Shown piece after piece: positions 19,176-28,104 of a DNA stretch of 64,000 nucleotides. Source of the stretch: Amycolatopsis tolypomycina. GTDB lineage: Bacteria; Actinomycetota; Actinomycetes; Mycobacteriales; Pseudonocardiaceae. The notes under the pieces were generated by a model. That model had not been told where the DNA came from. It did no database searches and worked only from the letters and a program-made list of their open reading frames with translations. The translations under genes were made by a program, and so were the position numbers. The DNA lies in contig NZ_FNSO01000004.1 in NCBI RefSeq assembly GCF_900105945.1, forward strand, positions 5,952,001 through 6,016,000, given 5' to 3'. How positions within the stretch are numbered: position 1 is the first letter of the stretch; the number at the start of each line of letters is the position of its first letter.

Positions 19176-19789
19176 GGACCACGAGCTGGGTCCGAGCCCG
19201 CCGCCAGCTCCAGGAAAGAGCCGGCTCGCGGCGGCGGCCGGGCCCGTACGGGGCCGCTGCCCCCGACAGCGGCCCCACCCCGTGGGCGCGCCTCAGCGGC
19301 GGGGCGCGCCCACGGGCCCCAGGGGTCTCGTTTCGAGGCTGTGGGCGCCTGACCCTTTCGCCGGCCCGCGCTCCGGCCCGTTCGGTGCTCACGAGGGCGA
19401 GCAGGCCACTGCACCTCGATCTCGCGGCGCGGGGGATGCCACTCCGGCTGGCTGCCGGCCGGTCCGGCCGGGGCTCTCGAGGGGCGAGTCCCGGCCGGGT
19501 ACCGCGGGGGCGAGCCAGAGCCTTCCAATCTCTGGGTCGCAGGTTCGAGCTCCGAGCGCCGCAGGCACACTCCGGGTCACGAGGCAGGTCCGATCCCTGC
19601 CGAGGCGTCGCGGAGCCCGTACCGGGCGATGCCGGTCGCAGCCGGGGAGGCGTCCGCGGCGGCGAACCGTCGAATTACGTCTAACGAGACCTGAAACGAT
19701 TCGCCGGTGTCGAACGATCGAGAGGTTGGCGACGACTAAGCTGCCCGTGCCGGGCGACCGGCACGATCGGCAGCAGGCCGTCGGCGCGG
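19176..19789. other. Gene-free region between I36 gene and tRNA-Arg, with tRNA-like debris
   Basis: No credible gene lies in this 614-bp stretch. Its notable content is a decayed copy of the tRNA-Arg 3' half at 19513-19560 and a second, weaker T-arm-like stretch near 19583-19606 (CAGGTCCGATCCCTGCCGAG). A GC-rich inverted repeat (GGGGC.GCGCC...GGCGCGCCC) lies near 19270-19320 and could end transcription from the I36 gene. Confidence 0.55.
19513..19560 (+). pseudogene. Decayed 3' half of tRNA-Arg
   Basis: Over about 45 bases this stretch matches the anticodon-arm to T-arm part of the intact tRNA at 19790. It shares AGAGCCTTC with AATCTCT, and then GGTCGCAGGTTCGAG. There are scattered substitutions (CCA for CTA in the anticodon loop, GGG for AGG) and no 5' half. 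It cannot fold into a full tRNA. Such truncated tRNA copies usually mark old integration sites of mobile elements. Confidence 0.65.
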
Positions 19790-19866
19790 GCCCTCGTAGC
19801 TCAGCTGGATAGAGCAAGAGCCTTCTAATCTCTAGGTCGCAGGTTCGAGTCCTGCCGGGGGCGCCA
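19790..19866 (+). tRNA. tRNA-Arg (anticodon TCT)
   Basis: A full cloverleaf can be drawn. The acceptor stem GCCCTCG pairs with CGGGGGC (one G-U), the D-arm is GCTCAGCTGGATAGAGC, the anticodon loop CTTCTAA gives anticodon TCT, and the T-arm contains GGTTCGAGTCC. The 3' CCA is encoded at 19864-19866. It should read AGA codons. The biosynthetic cluster begins about 1.4 kb downstream, so this tRNA may be the integration boundary. Confidence 0.95.
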
Positions 19867-20151
19867 CCAGGGAAGACGCCGTGCGCGAGCTGCGCACGGC
19901 TTCCCCTGGCCACGTGACCGGCCCCACATCCGAAGGCCTCCCGGTGCTCCCACTGTGGACGGTGGCCTGTCCGCGCCGGAGTCCGGAAGTCGCACCGTGC
20001 GAGCGTCCGAGTGGCGCAACCGCCCTTCGCCTCAGCCTTGTCGCAACAATCTTGTTATCCGGGCGGCAAACTGCAATCGAGCCGTCACACCGAGCAATGT
20101 TCCCGTCAACCTGACACGCCGACTCGTCCGGCGTACCCGCGGAGGCCCACC

Positions 20152-20391
20152 ATGCCCGAACCCGAACCCCGACACCGCCGACGGCGCACCAACCAAGCGG
20201 CCCGCAACGTCTTCGCCGAAGCCCGGCGCGCCGGCCTCGTCCAGCGCCACCTCAGGAAGCTCCACTACCTGCGCCTCCACTCCCACACCGGACCACTCCC
20301 CGACCCCGGTCCACCCCCGCCCGTCGCAGGCGCCCCACCGTCCACTTCGGAGACGCCCACCCCACGACCGTCCACACCGGAGGCAGCCTGA
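20152..20391 (+). CDS. Small basic hypothetical protein (79 aa)
   Basis: A strong GGAGG lies 6 bp before the ATG. The 79-residue product is Arg/His-rich at the N-terminus (EPRHRRRRTNQAARNVF) and Pro/Thr-rich and disordered at the C-terminus. No domain is recognised. It lies just past tRNA-Arg, in a zone where islands often carry unique genes. The good ribosome-binding site is the main support. Confidence 0.45.
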   Translation: MPEPEPRHRRRRTNQAARNVFAEARRAGLVQRHLRKLHYLRLHSHTGPLPDPGPPPPVAGAPPSTSETPTPRPSTPEAA

Positions 20392-20595
20392 TCCCGACAC
20401 TCCACTTTGGACACAAAGCCCATGCGACGACGAAGGGAGGCCGTATACCTCACGAGGCGACCCACGCGCATCTTCCATCTTGCTGTCCTCGGTCACGGGC
20501 ACCCGAACCCCACCCCGAGGTGGTATTCCCCGCCGAGAAACAGCATCATGGAAGAACGCGGCCCGCCCGGGCCGGACGAAGGCGGAGGACTTCCG

Positions 20596-20811
20596 GTGTC
20601 AGATTCGATGGGGAGAAAGCTGCTGAACGCCGTCGAGCGGTCGGCGGGCTACAGCCACTCCGGCTACCTGCTGAACGGGCTCACCGGACCGGGACCGTTC
20701 GCCGCGCCGGAGTACCTCGCGCCCGTCTGGCACCCCGACCTGCGCCTGTCTCCGCAGCTCAGCCGCCAGGAACGCGAGGCCTTCGAGGGCATCATCGCCT
20801 GGCTCCGCTGA
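20596..20811 (+). CDS. Small hypothetical protein (71 aa)
   Basis: A GGAGG precedes the GTG at 20596 by 7 bp. The 71-residue product begins VSDSMGRKLLNAVERSAG and ends with a helix-like QEREAFEGIIAWLR. The composition is balanced and plausible for a real small protein. No family, signal peptide or membrane span is recognised. A longer frame opens upstream from 20407, but that part is Arg/Pro-rich and lacks a ribosome-binding site. Confidence 0.5.
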   Translation: MSDSMGRKLLNAVERSAGYSHSGYLLNGLTGPGPFAAPEYLAPVWHPDLRLSPQLSRQEREAFEGIIAWLR

Positions 20812-21287
20812 CGCTCCAGCCCCTCGGCGCCCGGGCTCCCGCACCTCAGCCGAGGTCTCCCGGGGCGGCGGGCGGCCGGGTCGCCGGCACTCCCGCGGCT
20901 GGAGCAGGCCCTCCCCCTGCGTGCAGGACACGCAGCCGCGGGTCGGCTCGAGCGTGACCAAGCATCACCCGGCCCGGCCGGCCGAGGTCACCAACGCGAA
21001 CCGGCACTCCAGGGGCACTCAGGCGCCCAACGGCTGGCCCGCGCACCAACGCGAACCGGCACTCCAGGGCACTCAGGCGCCCAACGGCTGGCCCGCGCAC
21101 CAACGCGAACCGGCACTCCAGGGCGCTCAGGCGCCCTCGGCTGGCCCGCTCGACGGCGGCCGCAAGGCTGGCCCGGCCGACACCGGCGGGAAGGCTGGGC
21201 CGCGCCAGCGGCCGCAGCGGTGGGCCGCGCGACGGCGGCCCACCGCTCAAGCGCCTGGGCTGTGCCCTCCGCCGCCAACGCGGCCCC
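20812..21287. other. Gene-free repeat-bearing region at the left edge of the cluster
   Basis: This 476-bp stretch ends at the stop codon of the first cluster glycosyltransferase. It contains the tandem 55-bp repeat at 20991-21150. It also has a 25-bp near-duplication of the glycosyltransferase 3' end (CTCAAGCG.CCTGGGCTGTGCC at about 21246 and 21288). Frames here are GC shadows. Confidence 0.6.
20991..21150. repeat. Three tandem copies of a 54-55-bp unit
   Basis: Copies start at 20991, 21046 and 21100, each with CCAACGCGAACCGGCACTCC. The first two are almost identical and the third diverges after about 45 bp. They lie downstream of the minus-strand glycosyltransferase gene. No protein is credibly encoded. 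Confidence 0.85.
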
Positions 21288-22436
21288 TCAAGCGGCCTGG
21301 GCTGTGCCCTCCTCCGCCAGCTCCACCAGGCTCTCCGCCACCTCGGCCGGCGTCGGCTGGGCCGCCGACTCCGCCGCCAGCATCTCCGCTGCCCGGCGGT
21401 AGCCCGGCCTCTCCAAAATCGCGGCGCACTCGCGCGCGATGGCCTCCGGGGCGATCTCGTCCGGCAGCAACCGCACCCCCGCACCCGCGCGGGCGACCGA
21501 CTCGCCGTTGTCGAACTGGTCGTCGAACACCGGCAGTACCAGCTGGGGCAAGGCCGCCTCGATCGCCGTCAGTGCCGTGCCCTGGCCGCCGTGGTGGATC
21601 ACTGCGTCGCAGGTTGCGAATACCGGGGACAACGGCATCCGGCCCACGTGGCGGACCGATTCCGGCAACGGGGGCCAGCCTGCCGCGATGCGGTCGTCCA
21701 CCGCCACCACCAGCTCCACGTCCAGATCCGCCAGCGCGGCCACGATGTCCGCCACGCTCTCCGCCACCTGGCTGCGCCCCGTGCGGGGCACGACCGTGCC
21801 CAGCGTCAAGCACACCCGGGGCCGGCGACGGCGGCGCAGGACCCAGTCCGGCACCCGGGCCTCGCCGTTGTACGCCAGGGGGCGGATGCCCGTGTGGGCC
21901 GCCGCGTGGGGGAGGCGCAACGACGGTGGCCACGGGTTCAGGACCGCCGCCGGCCGGGGAAGGAGGTCCAGGCCCCTGGCCGCCAGCTGGACCGACAGCT
22001 CCGTTGCCGCTCCCCAGCGGTACTCCGGGAGGGCCGCCACCCCCCAGTGCAGCTCCACCTGGGGGATTCCGAGGCTCCACGCCGCGATCGGGCCCGCGAA
22101 CTCGGCCCGCTCGCTGACCACCACGTCCGGCCGCCACGCGCGCATCGCCACCGAGGTGCCCGGCAGGGCCCGCGCCGCCATGCGGCCGAACACCCGGCCG
22201 TGGGCCGTTCGCTGCTCGGCCAGGCCCTCGCTCGGGCGGTCGTCCGCCACCAGGTCGGCGAACCGCTCCGCCGGACCCGATGACGTGCCCGGCAGGCCCG
22301 ATCCGAGCACCGTCGGGACGAAGTGCTCCGCGCTCAGCACCAGCACCTCGTGCCCCGCCGCGCGGCAGGCCCACGCCAACGGGACCAACGGGAAGAAGTG
22401 ACCCGGCAGGGCCACGGTCGTGAACAGGATCCGCAC
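21288..22436 (-). CDS. GT1 glycosyltransferase (antibiotic-type, MGT fold)
   Basis: A 382-residue GT-B enzyme starting at GTG, 20 bp after the alcohol dehydrogenase stop. The N-terminal acceptor half opens with VRILFTTVALPGHFFPLVPLAWA. The C-terminal donor half holds the nucleotide-sugar signature HHGGQGTALTAIEAALPQLV and the sugar-contacting FDDQFDNGESVARAGAG. The family moves a sugar from a nucleotide donor to an aglycone hydroxyl. The only nucleotide sugar with genes in the cluster is a C-methyl amino-pentose, so that is the likely donor. It is the last gene of the minus-strand row starting at the exporter. Position of transfer is unknown. Confidence 0.9.
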   Translation of the reverse strand: MRILFTTVALPGHFFPLVPLAWACRAAGHEVLVLSAEHFVPTVLGSGLPGTSSGPAERFADLVADDRPSEGLAEQRTAHGRVFGRMAARALPGTSVAMRAWRPDVVVSERAEFAGPIAAWSLGIPQVELHWGVAALPEYRWGAATELSVQLAARGLDLLPRPAAVLNPWPPSLRLPHAAAHTGIRPLAYNGEARVPDWVLRRRRRPRVCLTLGTVVPRTGRSQVAESVADIVAALADLDVELVVAVDDRIAAGWPPLPESVRHVGRMPLSPVFATCDAVIHHGGQGTALTAIEAALPQLVLPVFDDQFDNGESVARAGAGVRLLPDEIAPEAIARECAAILERPGYRRAAEMLAAESAAQPTPAEVAESLVELAEEGTAQAA

Positions 22437-22456
22437 AACAGCCCCCGGCCGCGGTC

Positions 22457-23482
22457 TCAGTACGTGACGACGGCGCGGAACCGCACCTCGCCCTTGCCGA
22501 CCTTGCGGACGGCTTCGGCGACGTCTTCGGCCGCGAACGTCTCCACCAGCGGCTTGACCTTGCCCGCCGCCACCAGGTCGAGTGCCTCGCGCAGGTACTC
22601 CGTGCCGTTGTGGGTCGCGCCGATGATCCGCTGGCCCAGCCCGAAGAACGGCAGCATCGGCGGCAGCGTGAACGGCTCCGTCACGTCGATGCCCGCCAGG
22701 ACCAAGCGGCCGTTGACGTTCAGGCCCGTCATCGCGTCCGCGGCCGCGCGGTAGGACGTGCCCGTCACGAGCACCACGTCGGCGCCGCCCGCCGCGCGCA
22801 GTTCCTCGCCGTTCGACACCACCGTGCTCGCGCCCAGCTCGCGGGCCAGGTCGTGCTTCTCCGGCGAGCTCGTCACCGCGATCGTGTCGAAGCCGCACGC
22901 GCGGGCGTACTGCACCGCGAGGTGGCCCAGGCCGCCGATGCCGACCACCGCGACGCGCTCGCCCGGCTTCGGGTCCGCCGACCGCAGGGCGCTCCAGCTC
23001 GTGTACCCCGCGCACAGCACCGGGACCGCGAGCTCCGGGGACAGGTGGTCGGGGATCAGCACCGTCTGGTCGGCCGCGACCACGATGTACTCGGCCTGTC
23101 CACCTTGGACGGTGAACCCGGTGGACACCGGGGCCGCGCAGGCGAACGCCGCACGGGCCGACAGCGGAAGACCGAGCCGGCAGTAGTCACAGCTGCCGCA
23201 GGTGCCGCGGATCCACGTGGTGCCGACGACGTCGCCGACCTGCCGGCTGGTGACCGCGTCGCCGACCGCCACCACCTCGCCAACCGGCTCGTGCCCGGGG
23301 ATCGCCGGGTCGAACGCCGGGAACGGCAACATGCCCTTGGTGACCAGGACGTCGTTGGAGCAGATGCCGGAGGCGCGCACCCGGATGAGCACGTCGGCCG
23401 GGCCGGGCTCGGGGGTCGGTACCTCCCGCAGCTCCCACTCCTCGTTGACCCCGGGAATCACCGCAGCCTTCATGACCATCAT
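22457..23482 (-). CDS. Zinc-dependent alcohol dehydrogenase (MDR family)
   Basis: A medium-chain dehydrogenase of about 341 residues. The catalytic-zinc residues are in ICSNDVLVTKG and GHEPVGEV, the structural-zinc Cys cluster in GTCGSCDYCR, and the Rossmann motif in VGIGGLGHLAVQYA. It oxidises an alcohol or reduces an aldehyde/ketone with NAD(P). Several in-frame starts (GTG 23488, ATG 23482, 23479, 23473) follow a GGAG; the second is chosen arbitrarily. It sits between the aminotransferase and glycosyltransferase genes on the same strand, so it is probably a cluster gene. Its substrate is unclear; a side-chain alcohol or a keto-sugar would both suit. Confidence 0.88.
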   Translation of the reverse strand: MMVMKAAVIPGVNEEWELREVPTPEPGPADVLIRVRASGICSNDVLVTKGMLPFPAFDPAIPGHEPVGEVVAVGDAVTSRQVGDVVGTTWIRGTCGSCDYCRLGLPLSARAAFACAAPVSTGFTVQGGQAEYIVVAADQTVLIPDHLSPELAVPVLCAGYTSWSALRSADPKPGERVAVVGIGGLGHLAVQYARACGFDTIAVTSSPEKHDLARELGASTVVSNGEELRAAGGADVVLVTGTSYRAAADAMTGLNVNGRLVLAGIDVTEPFTLPPMLPFFGLGQRIIGATHNGTEYLREALDLVAAGKVKPLVETFAAEDVAEAVRKVGKGEVRFRAVVTY

Positions 23483-23560
23483 CCTCACTCCGACGCCGGG
23501 ACGCTTACCGACAACCGTGCCAGAGCGGCGGCGCCAAGCCGTCTTCCCGGCTGCGGGGTT

Positions 23561-24724
23561 TCAGGCCGCGCGGGCGACGCCGATGCGGCGGCCGGTGCAC
23601 TCGCGCACGGCGGAGATCACGCGGTCGACGTCCGCGTCCGACAGCGACTGGTGCATCGGCAGCAGCAACGTCTTCGCCGCGGCCGCTTCGGCGCCGGGGA
23701 GGACCGCCGACGAGCCGTACGCCGGGACCTGGTGCAGCAGCGGGTAGCGGAAAGTCGTGTAGACGCCCAGTTCGTACAGGTCGCGCGCGACCTGGTCGCG
23801 GATGCCGCCGTCGAACTGGAGCCAGTACATGTAGTACGACGACGTGTGGCCCGCCGGGAGGGGCGGGGGGACGCGCAACCCGGCGACGTCCGCGAGGCCC
23901 GCGTCGTAGGCCTCCGCGACTTCGCGGCGGCGGGCGATGAAGCCGTCGAGCCGGCTCAGCTGGACGTTGCCGATCGCGGCGAGCACGTCGTTCGTCGTGG
24001 AGCGGCGGGAAAACGACGTCACGTCGAAGTCCCACCAGCGGGTCTGGGCGCGCATCGCCTGGTCGTACCCGCTGCGCTGCTCCATCCCGAGGTAGGCGAT
24101 CTTGGGCGCGCGGGCGGCCAGCTCCGGGTCGCGCACGCACAGCATCCCGCCGTCCACGGTGACCACGATCTTGCCGTGGTCGAAGCTCCACACGCCCATG
24201 TCGCCGAAGGTGCCGCAGCTCTGACCGTCCACAGTGGAGGCGATGGCGACGGCGGCGTCCTCGATCAGGTGGATGCCGCGGTCGCGGCACAGCTGGGCGA
24301 TCTGCTTCACCTCGCCGGGATACCCGCCGTAGTGCAGGATCAGCACGGCCTTCGTGCGCTCGGTGAGCACCGCCTCGATGTCCGACACGCGCGGGTTCAG
24401 GGTCGCCTCGTCGACGTCGCAGAACACCGGCACGGCGCCGCGGGACGCGATCGCGTTGCCCGCGCCGACGAAACTCGGCGTCGGCAGCACGACTTCGTCG
24501 CCCGGGCCGATCTCGAGGAGCTCCATCGCGATGAACGTCGCCTCGGTGCACGAGTTCGTCGACGTCACGTGATCGGCGTCGACGCCGATGTGCCGTGCGA
24601 AAGCCGACTCGAACTGCTGCGTGCGGGCGCCGCGGCCGATCCAGTTGCTCTCGAACACCTCCCGGACCGCCGCGAGCTCCTGCTCGCCCAGCGCCGGCTG
24701 CATGACGTTGATCATGGGCTCCAT
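23561..24724 (-). CDS. DegT/DnrJ/EryC1 PLP-dependent sugar aminotransferase
   Basis: A 387-residue fold-type I PLP enzyme. The PLP Lys is K185 in WSFDHGKIVV, followed by the usual DGG turn. Upstream, DAAVAIASTVDG supplies the Asp that contacts the PLP nitrogen. Family members transaminate nucleotide keto-sugars from glutamate or glutamine. The cluster encodes a UDP-glucose dehydrogenase, a UDP-glucuronate decarboxylase and a C-methyltransferase, so the keto-sugar is probably a UDP-4-keto-pentose and the product a UDP-4-amino-pentose. This is the route known for calicheamicin (CalS13) and maduropeptin. A GGAGG precedes the ATG. The regiochemistry is inferred from context and not visible in the sequence. 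Confidence 0.9.
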   Translation of the reverse strand: MEPMINVMQPALGEQELAAVREVFESNWIGRGARTQQFESAFARHIGVDADHVTSTNSCTEATFIAMELLEIGPGDEVVLPTPSFVGAGNAIASRGAVPVFCDVDEATLNPRVSDIEAVLTERTKAVLILHYGGYPGEVKQIAQLCRDRGIHLIEDAAVAIASTVDGQSCGTFGDMGVWSFDHGKIVVTVDGGMLCVRDPELAARAPKIAYLGMEQRSGYDQAMRAQTRWWDFDVTSFSRRSTTNDVLAAIGNVQLSRLDGFIARRREVAEAYDAGLADVAGLRVPPPLPAGHTSSYYMYWLQFDGGIRDQVARDLYELGVYTTFRYPLLHQVPAYGSSAVLPGAEAAAAKTLLLPMHQSLSDADVDRVISAVRECTGRRIGVARAA

Positions 24725-24757
24725 CGGGGACTCCTCCGCATGGCTCGTTCACGGGAC

Positions 24758-24793
24758 GGTCCGGCCGGACCGCTCGCGCGATCCGGCCGGACC
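24758..24793. terminator. Hairpin between exporter and aminotransferase genes
   Basis: A perfect 12-bp stem, GGTCCGGCCGGA with TCCGGCCGGACC, surrounds a 12-base loop. It lies 18 bp after the exporter stop on the minus strand. No strong U-run follows, so it may weaken rather than stop read-through into the aminotransferase gene. Confidence 0.5.
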
Positions 24794-24810
24794 AAGGGTT
24801 TTCCAGACCG

Positions 24811-26409
24811 TCAGGCCTGGGCCGCCTCCGCGGAGGTCTCCCCTTCCGGGGCACCTTCCGGCGCGGCCTCCGGCGGCGGGCCCGTGGGCGGCGCCGGCGG
24901 GACCGGGATGTGCCGGAGGGTGGCGAAGGCCAGCGCGGCCAGGGCCACGAACACGACCGCGCAGATGCCCGCGGTGGTGTTCAGGGCGCTGGTGAACGCG
25001 CTGCCGGCCGCGTTCAGCAGGTCCTGCGCGACGTTCGGCGGCTGGGAACCCGCCGCCTGGACCGCGCTGGTGATGCTCTCGCGGGTGGCGTCCGCGGCCG
25101 GGCCGGTGACGCTGGCGGGCACGGTCAGGTGGCTGTGGTAAGCCGCCGTCGCGATGCTGCCCAGCGCGGCGATGCCGAGCGCGACGCCCAGCTCACCACC
25201 GGTCGACTGCAGCGAAGCCGCCGACCCCATCTTCTCCGGCGGGGCCGAGCCCATGACGACCTTGTTGACCAGGACGCCGATCGGGCTGCCGCCGAGGAAG
25301 ATGATGCTCGAGCCGACGATCAGCACGGCCACGCCCGAAGTCGTGTCGTACAGGCTCAGCACCACCATGCCGACCGCGGCGACGAGCATGCCGACGATCA
25401 GGATGACGCCGGGCTTGACCTTCAGCGAAAGCGGGTTGGTGGCCTGGATGCCGACCACCATGATCACGGCCGGGATCAGCAGCAGGAGCGCGGACTTCAG
25501 GGCCGAGAAGCCCTCCACCTCCTGCAGGTGCTGGGTCACCAGCAGGCCCGTGCCGCCCTGGATCGCGGCGAACAGCAGGCCGAGGATCAGACCGCCGGAG
25601 ACGGCCTTGATCGCGAACAGGCGAACGTCGAGCAGCGGGTTCGCCAGCTTGCGCTGCCGGACCACGAACGCCACGCCGAAGATGATGCCCGCCACGGCCA
25701 CCAGGACCGGCGCGACCGCCCAGCCGGAGCGGACGACCTCCTTGAGGCCCCAGATGAACGGCAGGATCGCCAGCAGCGACAGCGCGACGCTGACCAGGTC
25801 GAGCTTGCCCGCCTGGGGGTTCTTGAACTCGGGCAGCAGGATCGGCCCGAACACCAGCACGAGCACCATGATCGGCACCGCGAGCAGGAAGACCGAACCC
25901 CACCAGAACGAGGCCAGCAGCAGACCGCCGACCACCGGGCCGAGGGCGATACCGGCCATCATCGAGGTGGCCCAGACACCGATCGCGGCACCCATCTGCT
26001 TCGGGTGCTGGAACATGCCCATGATCAACGCGAGCGTCGACGGCATGATCGTCGCACCCGCGATACCGAGCAGGGCGCGGATCACGATCAGCATCTCGGG
26101 GTTGGTCGAGAAGGCCGCGACCGCGGAAAGGATGCCGAAGGCCGTGGCGCCGGTCACCAGGACCTTCCGCCTGCCGATCCGGTCACCGAGCGTACCCATG
26201 GTCACCAGGAACCCGGCGATCAGGAAGCCGTAGATGTCGGTGATCCACAGCTGCTCGGTGCTGCTCGCGCCCAGGTCAGCGCTCAGGTGCGGGAGCGCGA
26301 GGAACAGGACGTTGATGTCCATCATCGTCAACATCGTGGGGAGGGCGAGCACCGCCAGCCCCCACCACTCCCGCCGCCCGGCCAAGGGCGGCGCGCCGTT
26401 ACCGGTCAC
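24811..26409 (-). CDS. 14-TM MFS exporter (EmrB/QacA, DHA2 type)
   Basis: A 532-residue transporter starting at GTG. Motif A is GTLGDRIGRRKVLVTG, and motif C is in GIALGPVVGGLLLAS, both typical of proton-driven drug antiporters. About 14 hydrophobic segments are present, and the last 40 residues are a Pro/Glu-rich cytosolic tail. Such genes in actinomycete clusters usually export the finished compound and give self-protection. This is the only dedicated exporter in the cluster. A 274-bp upstream gap probably holds its promoter. Confidence 0.92.
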   Translation of the reverse strand: MTGNGAPPLAGRREWWGLAVLALPTMLTMMDINVLFLALPHLSADLGASSTEQLWITDIYGFLIAGFLVTMGTLGDRIGRRKVLVTGATAFGILSAVAAFSTNPEMLIVIRALLGIAGATIMPSTLALIMGMFQHPKQMGAAIGVWATSMMAGIALGPVVGGLLLASFWWGSVFLLAVPIMVLVLVFGPILLPEFKNPQAGKLDLVSVALSLLAILPFIWGLKEVVRSGWAVAPVLVAVAGIIFGVAFVVRQRKLANPLLDVRLFAIKAVSGGLILGLLFAAIQGGTGLLVTQHLQEVEGFSALKSALLLLIPAVIMVVGIQATNPLSLKVKPGVILIVGMLVAAVGMVVLSLYDTTSGVAVLIVGSSIIFLGGSPIGVLVNKVVMGSAPPEKMGSAASLQSTGGELGVALGIAALGSIATAAYHSHLTVPASVTGPAADATRESITSAVQAAGSQPPNVAQDLLNAAGSAFTSALNTTAGICAVVFVALAALAFATLRHIPVPPAPPTGPPPEAAPEGAPEGETSAEAAQA

Positions 26410-26683
26410 TTTTCATCATCCTCTCTCCATCAAAGCCGCCGGCCAACCGAGGGATCACAAAGGCCAGACGCACAAGGCGTTGTGACTTCGAGGTCGGTTC
26501 GTACGGTGAGTAACTGTCCCAGAGTCCGCTTGTCACGGGCATCTTCCGAAATGCGGTGCGACCCCCGCCGGGAACCGGTGGCCGGGACTGTGCGTTCTCA
26601 CTGTTTTCACCGGGCGTTCCACGCCCTGACCTGCGACAGCGAATTCCTGCGGCGGGCCGGGGCGGGACAGCGAAATCGTCGGC

Positions 26684-27868
26684 TCAGATGTAGGCGGTGT
26701 CCGGTTCCAAACCGCACAGAATACGACCATACAATTCCGCGGCCGTAGTGGGGTTGATCAACGCGTGCAGGCTCGCGGCCTGCAGGTCGTGCAGGATGCC
26801 CTGGATCGGCACGTGCTGGTAGATCGACGCGCCGCCGGCGCCGGCGGCGAGGATGTCGACGGCCTCCTTGGCCAGCTTGCAGACCTCGCCGACGTCGGCG
26901 CGGTTGCGGGCGCGCTCCTCGAGCGTCCACGGCACGCCCTCGATCGCCTTGGTGTCCACAGTGGACGTGATGCGGCGGGCGTGGAACTCGGCCTGGTCGA
27001 TCTTCTGCGCCGCCTCCGCGACCTGCAGGTGCGTGACCGCCGCGTCCGACTGCTTCGTGTACGCGGTGTAAGCGATCCGGCGGCCCGGCAGCCACTCCAG
27101 GAAGTTCTCCATGGCCGCGCGCGCCAGGCCGAGGAGGGTGCCGACGCTGCTCGCGCCCGCCACCGGGACCAGCGGCGCGCGGTAGATCGGGATCCGCGCG
27201 TTGCGCTCGGAGACGGTGTTGCCCTGCACGACCGTCGGCATCGGCAGCGCCCGCTCGGCCGGGACGAACACGTCCTGCGCGATGGTCGTGACGCTGCCGG
27301 AGCCCTTGAGGCCGACGGCGTACCAGTCGTCGACGACCTGCAGGTCCGCCATCGGGACCAGGGCCATCAGCGGGTACGGCTCGCTGCCGTCGCCCGGGTC
27401 GAGGATGGCGATGATCTCCTGCCACTGCGCGTGCGGCGCGCCGCTGATGAAGCTCCACTTGCCGTTGACGATGAAGCCACCGGCGACGGTCTTGGCGAAG
27501 GCCGTGGGGCTGAGCGTCCCGCACACCCGGACGTCCGGGGTGGAGAACACCTCCTCCTGCACCTCCTCGGGGAACATGCAGACCATCCAGCCCGGGATGG
27601 AGTAGACCGAAGCGACCCACGACGCGGAGCCGTCGCCGCGGCCGAGCTGGGTCGCGACCTCCATCAGCGTGGTCGTGTCCGCCTCGTAGCCGCCGAAGCG
27701 GGCGGGGACGCGGAGCTTGAACACGCCGGCGTCGGCGAGCGCGTCGATCGTCTCCTCGGTGAGCCGGCGGTCCTGCGCGGCCTTGCCCGCGTTCGCGCGC
27801 AGCAGCGGGACCAGCCCGGCGGCGCGTTCGACGAGCTGGGCCCGGGTCGGAAGTGGGGTGCTCGGCAC
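26684..27868 (-). CDS. Acyl-CoA-dehydrogenase-fold flavin monooxygenase (HsaA / nitrososynthase-like)
   Basis: A 394-residue protein. I set the start at GTG 27868 because GGAGG lies 6 bp upstream and this gives the family's usual length. Segments such as GDGSASWVASVYS, NGKWSFISGAPHAQW and VGLKGSGSVTTIAQDVFVPAER match group D monooxygenases that use reduced flavin and O2: aromatic ortho-hydroxylases (HsaA, HpaH) and amino-sugar nitrososynthases (KijD3, RubN8). These are acyl-CoA dehydrogenase homologues that do not desaturate acyl-CoA. In a cluster with a predicted amino-sugar, N-oxidation is one option; ring hydroxylation of the aryl unit is the other. No flavin reductase lies nearby. The gene is divergent from the alpha/beta hydrolase. 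Confidence 0.85.
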   Translation of the reverse strand: MPSTPLPTRAQLVERAAGLVPLLRANAGKAAQDRRLTEETIDALADAGVFKLRVPARFGGYEADTTTLMEVATQLGRGDGSASWVASVYSIPGWMVCMFPEEVQEEVFSTPDVRVCGTLSPTAFAKTVAGGFIVNGKWSFISGAPHAQWQEIIAILDPGDGSEPYPLMALVPMADLQVVDDWYAVGLKGSGSVTTIAQDVFVPAERALPMPTVVQGNTVSERNARIPIYRAPLVPVAGASSVGTLLGLARAAMENFLEWLPGRRIAYTAYTKQSDAAVTHLQVAEAAQKIDQAEFHARRITSTVDTKAIEGVPWTLEERARNRADVGEVCKLAKEAVDILAAGAGGASIYQHVPIQGILHDLQAASLHALINPTTAAELYGRILCGLEPDTAYI

Positions 27869-28104
27869 CTGGACCTCCACGGTGTGACGGACTACGGAGG
27901 CCCGGCCGGGCGGCTCCGGGCGCAACAGGACGCCGCGCGCGCTCCCGACGGTGGCACCCGGCCGGGAACGCGCGCACCTCGCGGAATGCGGCCGGACGCG
28001 GCCGCGCAATCCGGAAGAGCCACCGGAAGGCCAAGCGGAAAGACGCGCGGGCCGCGGCGCCCGGCCCAGACTGGCGCCAAACCGTCCGTGACCGGAGGAT
28101 GCGC

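Noticed and set aside
20846..21484. 212-codon minus-strand frame through the 55-bp repeats
   Set aside because: Repeat-derived Trp/Arg-rich translation overlapping the glycosyltransferase gene.
26684..27868. Ordinary acyl-CoA dehydrogenase
   Set aside because: Segment pattern and gene length match the group D monooxygenases better, and the neighbours are not beta-oxidation genes.
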